Assembly (NCBI GenBank): GCA_022478985.1
Contig: JAKSZP010012266.1
Location: forward strand, 1-64,000
DNA from: Massospora cicadina
Taxonomy: Eukaryota > Entomophthoromycota > Entomophthoromycetes > Entomophthorales > Entomophthoraceae
Reading direction: 5' to 3'
Length of the DNA: 64,000 nt
In this document: positions 30,749 to 42,612 of the stretch, piece by piece
Layout: each line of letters begins with the position of its first letter
Numbering within the stretch: the stretch's first letter is position 1
Notes under the pieces: model-generated
The model's input: only the letters and a program-made list of their open reading frames with translations
What the model was told of the DNA's origin: nothing
The model's database searches: none
Position numbers and translations under genes: made by a program

Positions 30749-32908
30749 GGATTCTCAATTTTTGCCTGACGAGGCTCAAGATCAAGAGCAAGGCAGTATT
30801 TTATGATAGGTTTCTTCAATTGGAGCCCAAATCCCAAGATTATCCTCCACGTTGGAATTTTGGGCCAACTTGGAATTCTATAATCCTAAATTAAGTTTTG
30901 CCTCAGACTTTCAAATGCCACCTGAGGCCTTGTGAAATATCATCAATCAATTACTTGAAGGGGCTCTAATCCCTGGAATACATTCTACCTAATCTCAATT
31001 GAATGCAGTACCTTCTATATTGTGAGAAGTGCTGCAAACCTCTCAAATGCTAGAGATTGGCTCCAAACAATATCTACGACAACTTGTACATCCTATATTA
31101 TACCACTTGCTACCTGTAGTTGGAATGCACCATCAAGGGATGCTCAATTTACTAGAAGGACTCCAGTCCTTAAATAATTATATTTCTGAGTTTTTCAAGT
31201 CAGCCTCTGAGTTTAGCCAAGATAATTGTGATGCTATTATTAATGATTGAACTTCCCTCAATGAAGTACAACAGCAGCTTATTCAGTTTGATCATGGGAT
31301 ATCAAATTTTATTGATGTACAGTTTCCAAAAAAGGTTCAAGAAATCCAGAAGGAATGGAGAGATGGTGTTTCCCAACTCTCTGAGCATAGTCAATTAATG
31401 GAGGAAGAAATTAGAACCTGTCTTTTTCAATTGAAACAATTGTACTCAGGAATTCAGTTCTGGGTCAATGAAGTAGAGAAAACCTCTGGAAATATGGGTC
31501 CTCCTGGGGTAGAAGGACCTCGTGGGCCACCTGGAGGTGTAGGGCCTCGTGGACCTCCTGGAGCTGATGGGCCCCGTGGACCCCCAGGTGCAAATGGACC
31601 TCGTGGACCTCCAGGCGCTGATGTTCATTCAGGATCTTATCATCAAATTAACTCTCTCATGAACATGATGACCTACTTATGTGAACAATTCTCTAAGGTG
31701 GCCAAAGAATGCAACCTAACCTATGATGGGGTACCAATTGACCCCCTTTTGACTCTGCAGTCCTTATCTGATGAATTGATTAATTTGGGAAAGTGGACCA
31801 AGAACACTGATATCTTATTACATGCTTGTGAATCAAAAGGGGAATTGCTCCAAGCAAAAATTGAGACTCTGGAACTCAAGTACAATGTACAACAGGAACA
31901 GATTTTTGAGCTATCTCGCCGACTAGATGAGAAAGTAGGGCATGCAGACCTGAATCAATGGATTAACGAAATTCAGATGGAAGCTGTTGGTCCTTACCCT
32001 CAATTTTCTTCTCAAGCTTCAGATTCTACCTCTTATGTGTCTACTCAATCTGAACAACCTGGAGTGCATGTTTTGATTACCAATGCTCCCCTGAGTTTCA
32101 AACCAGTATTCAAGGACAAATATTCCCCAAGGAAGGCAGCATCATCGCCTTTCTATATCTGTATGAAAAGGCATTAAGTGAGGCCATGGATCACCAAAAG
32201 ATGAATTACTTGCCTAATTGCCTTACTCAATTGGCTCAAGATATTATGGTTTTCCACTTAATGACTTGCTCTACTTGGGCTCAAGTCAAAGAAGCATTGA
32301 TCAAAGAATTTGGAAGTGAGCAGACCCTATCTTCACAAAAACAGGCCTTTATGGGTATACAGCCCCATCAAAATAAATCTATTAAGGACTTTGCTCGTTG
32401 GTTCTATTGGGAAGCTCAAACTCTTGTAGCCTGTGGTTGGTTAAACTTGGATGATGCAATAACTGCAGTTCTGTCAGCCTTTACTAATAGGACGCAAATG
32501 AAAGACTATCTGATCAGAGTCAAAAAGAATTTCTGAAGTATTTTGGATATTAAGGAGGCCTTATTGGAGTTGCCCCCTCAATTCTCCAAAAAACCCCGAG
32601 TTTATGAGTCTCCTAGACCTAGTCAGCCCAAAGTCTTTGCTATGCCTGAGAACACTAGAGCAATCCAGTGTAATTACTGTCATCACTACTTTCATACTGA
32701 GGATTGTTGCTTTAAAAAGGAAGCAGATGTTAAAAAGAAAATAGATAAGACCAATAAGATTCTTCACCTTGATAATGATGTGAGTGCACAGCAAGAGCAG
32801 CAAAGTTCAATTGAGTGTAATAAAGATGACCATTCTTCTTATTCCTTGCCCTCCTTATTGGCATTATCCTCTCAGTTTGGAAGCATCATTACCCAAATTA
32901 ATTTCTGA
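30749..32908 (+). pseudogene. gag of element E with collagen-like tract
   Basis: A possible start is the ATG near 30749-30753 (MDSQFLPDEAQ), soon followed by stops. Open parts are 31029-31250, 31398-32177, 32186-32536 and 32543-32908. In order: an N-terminal region, 14 Gly-X-Y triplets (31497-31622), a coiled-coil-like segment ([18 protein letters not shown]), the capsid-like domain (FGSEQTLSSQKQAF, LNLDDAITAVLSAF) and a CCHC knuckle CNYCHHYFHTEDC at about 32668-32708. The breaks at 32534 and 32905 are single in-frame TGA codons. Gag would build the particle and bind RNA. Confidence 0.85.
31497..31622 (+). other. Collagen-like Gly-X-Y tract in Gag of E
   Basis: Fourteen consecutive triplets, residues 34-75 of the open frame starting at 31398. 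The pattern is GPRGPPGAD and near variants, with GPP and GPR alternating with GAD, GAN, GVE and GGV. Collagen triplets form trimeric triple helices, so a trimer-forming stalk in Gag is possible. The DNA repeats (18-bp steps) show it grew by local duplication. Confidence 0.9.
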
Positions 32909-32925
32909 GTAAATCAAATCAATGC

Positions 32926-33360
32926 CAAGGCTATCATAGATACTGGATCTCCGGTGAATGTTGTCTTCTCTAAATTGGTCAAACGGATCAAATTAACCCC
33001 CAATATTTCTCATTATGAAGAATATGGCACCGCCAGCCCTCAGAGTACTCGTCTATTGGAGCTTTTTCATCCCTTCCTCTGAAAATTGGGAAATTAACCT
33101 TTACCATTCCAGCAATTGTGCTTGATAATTTGAGTTATGAACTACTCTTGGGAACTCAATTTTTACAAGAATTTGATGGAATTATCAACTACCCTGACTT
33201 ATTGTTGTCTCTCTTGAGGTATTGAGTTCCCTTACTTTTATATGATCATGCTTCCACTTGACATTGGTTATGTCTGCTAGAAGGAACTAAAAGGTCTTAT
33301 TCACTTCAGTATCAGGTTGAAGATCCTCATGTAAAATTACCTCCTACCATGGCTGATATT
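32926..33360 (+). pseudogene. Aspartic protease of element E
   Basis: AIIDTGSPVNVVFSKLVKRI begins at about 32932 with the catalytic DTG intact, followed by a frameshift near 33045 and further blocks (ELLLGTQFLQEF near 33140). In the same frame as gag across a TGA. Confidence 0.8.
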
Positions 33361-33563
33361 GAAGAGGGAATGCCTATTTTTTCCTGAGAAATTAGTTATT
33401 CCACCAAAATCACAAGTGATAATTAATACTTCTTTGCACTTTTTCAATTCCCAAGGGGAATTTGCTACAAGTCCAGGGCACTGTCAATCCTTCTTCCAAA
33501 GAACTCTTGCCTTGTCCTGGAATATTGGATTAAGCTTATTCAGGCTCTTTATCAGTTTTACTA

Positions 33564-34493
33564 GTGAACCTTACTGATGTGCCAAAACTGGTAGATCAAG
33601 AGCGCCTGATTTCTTATGTCAAGCTGTTACCCTTATCTCATATCTACGATGTTAAACCCTTTTGGAGTTTACAAGACTTTGGATTGGAGAGTGATCAGAA
33701 AATCCTTACTGTGGGACCTGCTATTGGGAAACATCTCTCTAAGAAACAGGAGAAACAAGTGCTTCAATTATTGGATGATTATTCCGACATTTTTGCTAGG
33801 CATAATTACAATTTTGGGAAGATGAAAGGTGTAGTGCACACTGTTGAAACTGGTGATCACCTTCCTATCCATGCAAAGCCCTATCATAAATCCAAAGTAG
33901 AAGAAGCCCAGGTTACTAAGGAGTTGAATCAATTGCTGGAGGCTGGATTATTGAAACCCTCCAATAGTTCCTGGGCATCCCCATTATTTTTGGTTAAGAA
34001 GAAAGATGGTTCTCATTAAATCATGATGGATTATCATTGATTGAATGCTATTACCTGACAGGACTGTTATCCCTTACATAGCATTGATGATTCTCTTAGA
34101 TTGTTGGCTGGATCCACCTATTTTTTGGCCATGGACTTAGCCAGTGGATATTGGCAAATTGAACTGTCTCCAGAAGATTGTGCCAAATGTGCCCTGATAT
34201 TGAGTGAAGGGTTGTTTGAACCAACTCGCATGCCTCAAGGCCTAAGCAATGCCCCTGCAACTTTCCAAAGGGCCATGGACAGTATGCTCCAGGATTTAAA
34301 GCTTACTTGTGTTCTGGTATATCTTGATGACATTACCATGTTTTCCAAAACCTTTACTGAGCATTTAAACCATTTAAAAGAAGTATTCAGCCAAATTTGG
34401 GGCTCTTCCTTAAAACTCAAGCCCTCCAAGTGCTCATTCTTTCAAAATGAAATGGACTTCTTAGGACATCAGGTTTCAGCTAAAGGGATTTGA
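33564..34493 (+). pseudogene. Reverse transcriptase of element E
   Basis: Linker and fingers (LLEAGLLKPSNSSWASPLFL, KKKDGSH) to 34019, then a short stop-bearing stretch, then the palm (34101-34493) with MPQGLSNAPATFQRAMD and the active site YLDD in VLVYLDDITMFS (about 34315-34350), all Asp residues kept. Breaks are point stops: TAA at 34017, TGA at 34038-34041 and 34491. This is the most complete RT of the LTR elements here, yet not translatable. Confidence 0.88.
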
Positions 34494-35171
34494 CCCCTTG
34501 CGGACAAAGTTCAAGCCATCCAACAGATGCCTCCTCCCTCTTCTTTACAGGATATTCAAGTCTTTCTTGGTATGGTTGGGTATTATTGGCAATTTATTCC
34601 CAACTTTGCTGATATGGCTGAACCCTTATTTTATCTATTGCAAAAAGGAGTGTCTTTTGAGTGGGGATCAGCTCAAGAACAGTCTTTCAATTCTCTGCAT
34701 ACCGCCTTGATGAAGGCACCTGTTCTAATTCACCCCCAGTTTGATAAGCCTTTCTTTCTACATATGGATGCAAGCAATGTCACTATTGGGGCTATTTTAT
34801 CTCAGTGTGATGAAGAAAATAAGGATCATCCTGTTGCTTACTATAGCAAAACTTTGTCAAAGGCCAAACAAAATTATAGTGTTACTGAGCGGGAATGTTT
34901 GGTGGTAATTTTGGCCATCAAGCATTTTTGGCCCTTTTTATATGGTACCCATTTCACCGTTATTACCGACCATTCCTCCTTACAATGGCTGCAGAATATG
35001 AAGGATCCTGATGGGAGGTTGGCCCGTTGGGCTTTACAATTGCAAAATTACGATTTTTCCATTGTTCATCACTCAGGAGCTCAGCATCAAAATGTGGATG
35101 GGTTATCCCAACTACCTATTCTGACCTTGGAACCAGAAAAAGAAGAACGCTTGTATAATCTTATTGGATGA
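34494..35171 (+). pseudogene. RT connection and RNase H of element E
   Basis: 214 open codons from 34527. The thumb/connection (FLGMVGYYWQFIPNFA, PLFYLL) leads to RNase H with FFLHMDASNVTIGAILSQ, TERECLVVILAIKHFWPFLY, TVITDHSSLQWLQ and HQNVDGLSQLP, covering the catalytic D, E and D positions. It ends at a TGA (35169) beyond which the linker to integrase continues in frame. Confidence 0.88.
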
Positions 35172-35189
35172 CTGGAATTATGGGATCAA

Positions 35190-36350
35190 GAGACTGAAGA
35201 GGATTGAGCCTATCTAAAATCAATTACCAAGGATACTATGATTCAAGATGGAGCTTTGTATAAGAAAGTCAAGTTTAAGTGGTTGCCCTTCCTACATCCC
35301 AACTCCAGGTTTCACGCTGTAATGGAAGGTCATGAACAAGTCAGTCATAGCAGCTTAAAGAAAACTCAAGAATGGTTGAAGACTCGATACTATTGGAACA
35401 ACATGACTGAGTTCATTTGGGAGACTCTTGACTCATGTCTTACTTGCAAACGTCATGGAACTACCAACCCTACTTATCAACATCAAGTCATTTCCCCAAC
35501 TAAGGCGTTTGAAGTAGTCAGCATTGATGTTGTAGGGCCTTTTCCTTGAGGAGTGCATGGTCATCAGTATATCATTATGGCCGTTGACCATTTGACCAAA
35601 TGGGTTGAGGCCATTTCAATTGCTACCCCTTTGGCTAAGACTACAGCCTTATTCCTATATCAGCATATTATTTCCCAACATGGATGTCCAAAGGTCCTTA
35701 TGTCAGATAATGGGACTAATTTCACCTCGCAGCTTATACAGGAGTTATCAAAATTATTTAACACTACTCAGCGATTTGTTGTCCCATATAATCCATCCAC
35801 AAATGGGGCCATTGAACGAGTTAATGGAACCTTGGTCTCAATTTTAAGGAAAATGGACTTGACTGATCTGACTTGGTGGAATTTTTATTTACCTAGTGCT
35901 TGTTTGCTTATCAGATAAGCTATCACCGCATTATCAAGATGTCCCCATTTAAGTGTATATATGGGCGGGATCCTTCAGTCCCTTCTAGTGTTCAGACTAT
36001 CCTTGAAGAAAGCATCCCAGAAAATTCTGATTTAGTTATGAGAAATTTGGCTGATGAGATTATTCACCTCCAGGATCAAGCAATGAATTCAATTGAAACC
36101 ACCACTCGAAGAGAGACTCTACAAAGCAATCAACATAAACCAGTCTTACCTGAATATCAGATTAAAGATTATGTTATGTATTATCATTCTCAGCCAGGTG
36201 GATGGACTGAAAAGCTGGGAACTAATTGGTCTGGTCCTTATAGAGTTTAATTTTGAAAAGGATTATAATATTCAATTGTTCATACTGATACTGGTATTGT
36301 GGTAAATTGTATTCATCCTAAATTTTTAAGAAGTCATCCTCCACCGGGAT
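35190..36350 (+). pseudogene. Integrase of element E
   Basis: A zinc-binding HHCC domain is at 35290-35460 (H-x-H region in VMEGHEQVSHSS, then CLTCKRHG). The core follows (SIDVVGPFP, a TGA at 35548, MAVDHLTKWVEA, LMSDNGTNFTSQL, VERVNGTL-type block near 35810), with D-D-E in place. A frameshift near 35905 leads to the C-terminal part (MSPFKCIYGRDPS to GTNWSGPYRV, 36250), then a decayed end to about 36350. Confidence 0.88.
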
Positions 36351-36358
36351 TGAATCTT

Positions 36359-36368
36359 GAGGGGGAAG
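36359..36368 (+). other. Polypurine tract of element E
   Basis: GAGGGGGAAG directly before the 3' LTR (TGTCAGG at 36369); primes second-strand synthesis. Confidence 0.85.
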
Positions 36369-36706
36369 TGTCAGGATTTCACTGAATTCGCATATCTCCA
36401 AAAATCCCCTTCCTCAATTCCCCCAACATCATTGGAAGGAGCAAGCAATCTATCACAATCTATCAAAGTTAATGATCAATTGAATCCTGATCAACTGATT
36501 GAAGATTCAATTGTGCAGAGATTAATTTACTCTGATAGATTACAAACCTTAAAAAGCCTATAGATATACCTTTTTTCAAAAATAAAAATTAGGTTGAGCT
36601 TAACCTGTATTTTCTTATTTACTTCATTGCATCTTTGGAGAATCTGCCCAGTGTAACTTTGAGATACAACCTGCCCCATTGGAAGTGTAATTCAAATTTT
36701 CCAGAC
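36369..36706 (+). repeat. 3' LTR of element E
   Basis: Aligns with the 5' LTR across its length with a modest number of differences; the end is TTCCAGACA or one to two bases shorter because it overlaps the CACTG duplication. Confidence 0.9.
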
Positions 36707-36710
36707 ACTG

Positions 36711-37655
36711 TGACCCCGCATGTACAAGAAGGTGACATGGATCTCATTAATACAAAGAAAACCTATGCCATCTCTTTGAAATGCCAAAATCTGAGCCTCT
36801 TGCTTTAATCCTTACAAAGTGATATGTCAATTTAATAAATGCCTATGATATAGGCATTCCAAGGGTGCCTGCGCTCACCCTAATTTTCACATCTCCCAAC
36901 CAAGGAATTTCATAGGCCCTATGATAGATAAACCAGTTCTGGTATGCTCAGAAACCCTTGTGTAGTAAAATATAAGGTGTATGCCATTTTGGAGATGAAA
37001 ATCATAGAGAAGGAAAATTTAATTTGTTAAATACAATGTATACCCCATTGAAGAGGATAATTGGCATTCAGCCTCAGGATGTGTTCATTGTCCATTAAGG
37101 CCAAGAAGTCTCTAGCTAAGAATAGTCTAACCTTATAGGTAGTGAGTTCACAGTCCAGATTTTCCTGGTCAAAATTTTACTCATATGTCTTTCAAGTTTT
37201 TTTATATTAGTCTAAAGGCCTGACAAAAATAACTACAAGCAATTTATCTGGCATCAAGGACTAACAAAATCTGACAAAAAGCCCAACACTTTAATCAATA
37301 AGCACTGTCATTTATCCCAAAATAAGCTCCTACAATATACAACTCCAATTTAAGGAAAATGTATGGAAGCTTGTCATCCTCCAACTTAAATAGTAATGCT
37401 GCAAGTACCTCTAGGGATTAAGATCAACATTGGTTATAAAATCACTAATGAAGCTAATGAGTATGATTTAAAATATCATGTCACAAAGAAACCTGGTAAT
37501 TTTCCACACAATTAAATTCTCTTATAAGCTGTTACTTTTTATCACTAGTGGTGCCTAACCCAAAAGGGGGAGCCGCCACCCTTTTTTATTTGTGAATGAG
37601 CCAAATAAAGGGATTATTGGAAAATAAAAAATTCCTATTATAGCCCCTAAGTTAT
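36711..37655. other. Unassigned sequence
   Basis: No coding motif or clear element. A 45-bp stretch near 37545-37590 resembles, in inverse orientation, 20825-20885. Confidence 0.35.
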
Positions 37656-39345
37656 CAGCCTAGGAAACCATATCAGAAGGTGAGAAAGCTTTGGGGAATC
37701 TTTTGTCCGGCGCCCACTTTAGCTGGCAGACCATGGCAGACAGCATATGGGTTGGGTCATCAGCGACATGTGGCATAAGGAGGTATAATTGTGGGTTTTC
37801 TACATTAATGAGGCTGGGGCTGTCCATCGCCTCAATGTATTGAGCAAGTTGAAGCTCAGAAAAAGTGATGAGAGCTGGCACAAAAGTGAAATACTTGATG
37901 CGCTGGCAGGTTTCAGGATAATTAGGGTTAAAAGAGAAGTTTTTGCCATATTGATGCAAGCGTGGCTTGCTCCAAAGGCGAGCTCCTCAATTTTGTATTT
38001 TACATACTCATCAAAATCATGGGGGAAATTTGGGATGGGAATACCCTCAACAAGGGGTTCCATTGCCCCATAGAGATGCTGGCGGAGGAAGGTGTTAGAA
38101 GTAGTAGCTGCTGATTCTACTGCCATTTTATTTATATTTTTATAGTTAGGGAAACTTCTTTTAGATTGATCAGTGGGGGCGTGAATCAGGAGGACTTATG
38201 AAAAATTCCTCCAGAGTAAAATCCAGCTTAACGTTATATAGATGTTCACTATCATCAACCATTAAATACGCTTGAATGGATTTAAATCAGCTACTTCTGG
38301 TCCAGCCACTGTTGTTGGTGTGATGTTAGAGCCTGATTTGCTGTGAAAAGTCAACCACAGCAGCTCGGCCAAAACTGTCTCAGCCACTGACTCATGGTTT
38401 CATTATTTTGACAAACTTTTTAAAAAATAAATAAATATTGATTGGCTGCTGCTTTGGAAGCAGTGCCAGAATTAGCTGAGATTGAGGGGGCAGGAGGATT
38501 GTGCCCCACTTGAAAAATTTGGGCAAGGAAGCAGCTGGCCTGACGCCAGAAGGAGGAGCAGCGGAAGCAATGGAGGCAGAAGCTGTGGGGCGCTTGAACT
38601 TCAAATGATCTAATTTAAAGCACAAGGGGCATATGGCGTGGCCATTTTTGACATGCGCCAAAAAAGGTGTTTAGGTGCGGATCTGATCACCATGCAGGGG
38701 GAATCATGAGGTGGGTGTCACAATGGAAAGGGCAGATCATTGCTAAGATGTGATGCCCTGCCAACTGACCCACCCCATTGGGAACCATAAACTGCAAGAT
38801 GGGGTCTGTGCCATAAATGGCCAAACCCTCCATCAATCCATGGCAAAGGCATTCAGGGGAGAGAAATGACGGCAACCTAGCAAACTGGATTAACAAAGTG
38901 GCCTCATCTGGGAGCCATGTGCAAACAGTGGTAATGGGATCTTTTTTATAAATTATTGGCAGCTTAAATGCTGCTACCGCATCAGCTTCTAAATGGAAGC
39001 CAAGATCAAAATACCCCTTAATGGGCGGTTTTTAATATAGCTGGTAGGTTTAAAAACTGCCATGACCATCTCAATGATGGCTGCGCTTGTGTATGGGAAA
39101 AGATTCCCATATTTTACCCGGAGGCTAAAATTTAAATTGCTCCATGGGAGCACCAAAGGGCTCCAGAGCACCGCTTGGGAGCTTTCAAGGTGGTGGGCCA
39201 AGTCCCAAAGGGGGACATAACACCCAGTAGCATTGGGTGGGCTAGAAGAGCCAGCCCATATGCACTTCAGCAGCAGCCAAAAAAGATGCCAGATGGCGGC
39301 ACACCATCACCACAAGCTGAGACAGCAATCGTCTATTGCATTGAC
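37656..39345 (-). mobile_element. ORF1-only retroposon M3, decayed
   Basis: Frames at 38989-39201, 38687-38896, 38392-38661, 37800-38126 and 37660-37959 follow the order of M1. Shared blocks are PLVLPWSNLNFSLRVKYGNL, LMEGLAIYGTDPILQFMVP, a knuckle CPLCFKLDHLKFK whose last Cys is lost, and AVESAATTSNTFLRQHL. It is more diverged from M1 than M2 is. Its 3' end lacks the clear shared tail, and I see no duplication, so borders are approximate. No endonuclease or RT. Confidence 0.65.
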
Positions 39346-40125
39346 ATTGGTAAGTTTTGGCACATTTGAGTAGTCATTTTTTTAATTTTTAAAAAAAATC
39401 CAAATTTTGCTTTAGATTTAGGTTCAAAGTGAAAAAAAAAGATTGTTCTCTTATAAGATGTTACCCTTGTTGAAAACTTAATAGTTTCTTTTACTATCTT
39501 TTGAATAGAAAACACTTGAAAGTTCACCTTTACATTGTTTTTTGATTTTATATATAATGATTTAAATGTTGAGGCCACAACTGACACATTCTCTTAACAT
39601 GTTCTAAAATCTTGGCAACTCATGCTCTTGTTGTTGAGTATTGTCTAGTCACCAATTTGGTTTTTCATCTCAAAAAGGTAATTATTCCCAAGCCAAATTT
39701 CTTAGTCATCTGGACTTATATTGATTAGGTATGCATGTGGGCATGCCTTCTCAATTGTTTCCATAGAACTGTATGGAAGTGGATCATGTTAATATCAATA
39801 GCTTTGTTTTTGAGACCTTATACATGTCATCTGGGGCTTTAGTGGCATGAGCAATTTTTTAACCTTTAGGAGTCTCAGGGCCTGGAACCCCAAGTATTTG
39901 CATAAGCTGCAACCTAAAATTTCATACCCACAGCAAAAGTCAGATGCTCCAAACAAAATAGTCCATCTACCAGTGTAAGGAAGAAAACATTGAATGTTAG
40001 TTTAATTAGTTTGTACCTAGCTGTTTTTTGTGTTTTTCATACAGTTATAAGTCACATAGTTTACATAATATATTTCATAAAAATATAACATAAAATCATA
40101 ACTAAAGCCATAAAATATATTGTTC
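39346..40125. other. Unassigned AT-rich sequence left of L1
   Basis: No gene or repeat recognised. Ends at the L1 target duplication. Confidence 0.4.
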
Positions 40126-40266
40126 AATATTATATCAAAAATGATCTCTTTCTGCTAGGCATCACTTTTCAAAAATCAATTCAGCCTGAAATTTAGCTAC
40201 ACTAAAGAGATTTACGAAAACTATTAGCAAATATGGCGGTAAACCCCGCAAAAGAACCCGCAGGCT

Positions 40267-42575
40267 ATGCCAAATGAGCCAGCACCACCCCAAACGAAGC
40301 AACCCTCGGTTACCCACCTCAGGGTCAACCAGAATCACCCGCTCTCAAGCAGCAGCCATGAAAGCAGGCACCACCCCCTCAACCTGGAGCTACTCCAACT
40401 AGCGCCAGTTCACCTGATCGCGCTTCTGCAACCTGCACGCCTAACAGCTCTGTGTGCGCTGCCTCCCACCAACCCGCTGGGCCCCCTCCAACCAAGGAGG
40501 CCATCACCCACGCTGTTTTAATGGCGTCTGCTCAGTTGAATGCAACTCAGCCCATCCAGGCATTCACCTCCCCCATTGTGTCAGCTAATTCAGCCCCATC
40601 TATTATTGCTGATGCCGTGTTTCTGGCTCCCTCCATGAGGGGCGATACCCAGCTACCTGGCCCCCAAATCCTCATATGTAAGGTTGGATTAGCCGCACAT
40701 TCTGGTTCACTAAGCACCAAATTGGGACAATCTACTCTTCCCAATGAGGATTCAAATGGTTCGGATTTTGGAACTTCACACCAGTTCCAATCTCATCTGT
40801 CCCATTTAAACCCCATAATTGGCACTTCTCAAGTCGGCGCTTTATCTCAATATGCTGAAAACGACCAATTCACCAATCAGCCAATGAGTTTTGCCCACGA
40901 AATCACAGCAAATACTTGGGCTGAATTTACCCAAATAGATTGGGATGGTGATGAAACATCTCCCTCCTCCCAACTGGCTGGAGTTAATTCCAATCTGTAT
41001 GGGCCTCCCCAATTTAGCGAGGCCCAAAAAACCGCCCCTCAATTTAATATGACGCCAGCAACTGCTGTAACATTCCAGCAACAAGGGAACTTCGCAAACT
41101 TGTCAAGCCACCAGCTCACACTCAACCCACAATTGCAGCCCAAAGCAAACACAAACGTACCAAAGGAGCCACTGGGGCGTGGCAAAAACCTCTGGCACCA
41201 ATGCTACTCAAAGCTGATCCCCGTGAAGTGGCGTTTATTGCTGATGTTAAGAAGAAATGGGCTGAAACTAGAGCGCAAAAAGCTCTACCTCGCTCAACCC
41301 TCTCCCACGCAATTCGCCTTTATTATGGGCATAACCCTGTTGAATTCTATACAGAGTATTACTTCTCATACTTTGCAGCAATTGCGGAGACATTCCAATT
41401 AACACCACCATCCATGAATTAGTGGAGGGCCACTACATCGATGTGGGCTTCACTGAAGCTGCCCTTGCTGACCATGCTGCCACCCTCCAGGTCATTATTC
41501 CACGCGGATCTCTTCGCATCTCCCACACACGCTCTCACCTGGAGAAAATTTTATGGGTTACTTTTTCCAACCTACCAACGACTGTTGATCCTGAGTCTCT
41601 TAAACTGGCACTCCATCGTGGTTTAATGGAGTTTGGGTCTGTTCTTTCAGTGGACTTTAGCGTCCCCTCTTACTATGCTCCCACTCAAAGAGCTCACACT
41701 GCTAGGGCGTCGTTCATCCCATCACCCACTGTATCCCGCAACATTGAGGTTATTCCTCGTGTGGCGGTAGTTGGGGCATGCCCTGAGATCTTTTTTGTCG
41801 ACCCTGATCAGGCGCGCCCCCGGTGTTCATGGTGTAACGCCCTTGAACACTTGTATAGTGGCTGCACAGCTCGAAAACAAGCCCTCTTAGCCACCACCCA
41901 GGGGCCTAAACCAGGCCAAAAATGATCCCACGTGGCTGCAGCAGCAATTTCACAACCCACACAATGGGTTCCCGTTCAAGACCTGTCCCCTGAGGCCTTA
42001 CGCCTAGCAGTTGAAACAGTTAACCCCACTATTGGTATGGGATACCTTCGCGCTCATGCCCCCTTCCAATGGGCACCCCCTCCAATCTCCCAGAGTCAAC
42101 TCCCTCTCTCACCAAGCGCAAGGCATCTCCCACAGGGTGCCCCTCGTCAGCCACCCCCACTCAGGGCTCCGCGGCACCCCCACCAACCTCCACCAGCGAT
42201 TTATCGCATCAACCCTCAGCTCCCAATGGAGCTATGCCCACCAGCATGGACTGGCAACCCGCGGCCTGCGGTAGAAGTGCCACCTCAAAGAGTCCTACCC
42301 CAACCCCACAGTCCATTTTGCGCGGATCCTTTGCAGTGTTGGAGGAAGTGAATATGGACTCAGACTCATCAAATGGGGACACCGCGGAGGTCACCATTGA
42401 GCACCCTCAGGTCCTTCCCCTGCAACGGAGCGGGGGCAGCATCCTAGGCTGGCTTACTGGGTCCTCCGCCCCCCACCCTCTCCTTCCCCTCAGAACCCTC
42501 GACGCTCCTCACGGATTGCAGCTAATAGTCAAGCTAAAGGACTCAAAACTAGCCGCCTCACAGCAGCAGGTTTAA
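40267..42575 (+). pseudogene. ORF1 of LINE L1
   Basis: The Pro-rich N-terminus (ATG at 40267) passes through frameshifts near 40450, 41200 and 41400. A helical region follows (DPREVAFIADVKKKWAETR), then an RRM-like part (ILWVTFSNLPTTVDPESL, LMEFGSVLSVDF) and a CCHC knuckle CSWCNALEHLYSGC (about 41824-41866). A TGA at 41923 is followed by a long Pro/Gln-rich tail to 42575. The product would coat LINE RNA. Codons use more G and C than the flanks. Confidence 0.8.
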
Positions 42576-42612
42576 GCGCTGGCAACCCCCCAGGACATGG
42601 AGGGTAACAGCT

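Larger units (their letters stand above)
30352..36706 (+). mobile_element. Ty3/gypsy LTR retrotransposon E, full length
   Basis: About 6.35 kb, with LTRs of about 338 bp, PBS, gag, protease, RT, RNase H, integrase and a polypurine tract. CACTG precedes the left LTR (30347-30351) and follows the right one (36706-36710), the 5-bp target duplication; the 3' LTR boundary is uncertain by one or two bases because CA is shared. Domains are colinear and readable, broken by scattered stops, mostly TGA, and a few frameshifts. Related to C and H. Confidence 0.93.

Noticed and set aside
31446..31628. Minus-strand Ser/Arg/Thr-rich frame over the collagen tract
   Set aside because: It is the complement of the Gly-X-Y repeat and arises from its regular codon pattern.
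20825..37590. Short inverse match between 20825-20885 and 37545-37590 (GGTGGC, CTCC, GCACCACT)
   Set aside because: Only about 45 bp and quite degenerate; no borders or duplications, so a dispersed repeat cannot be claimed.
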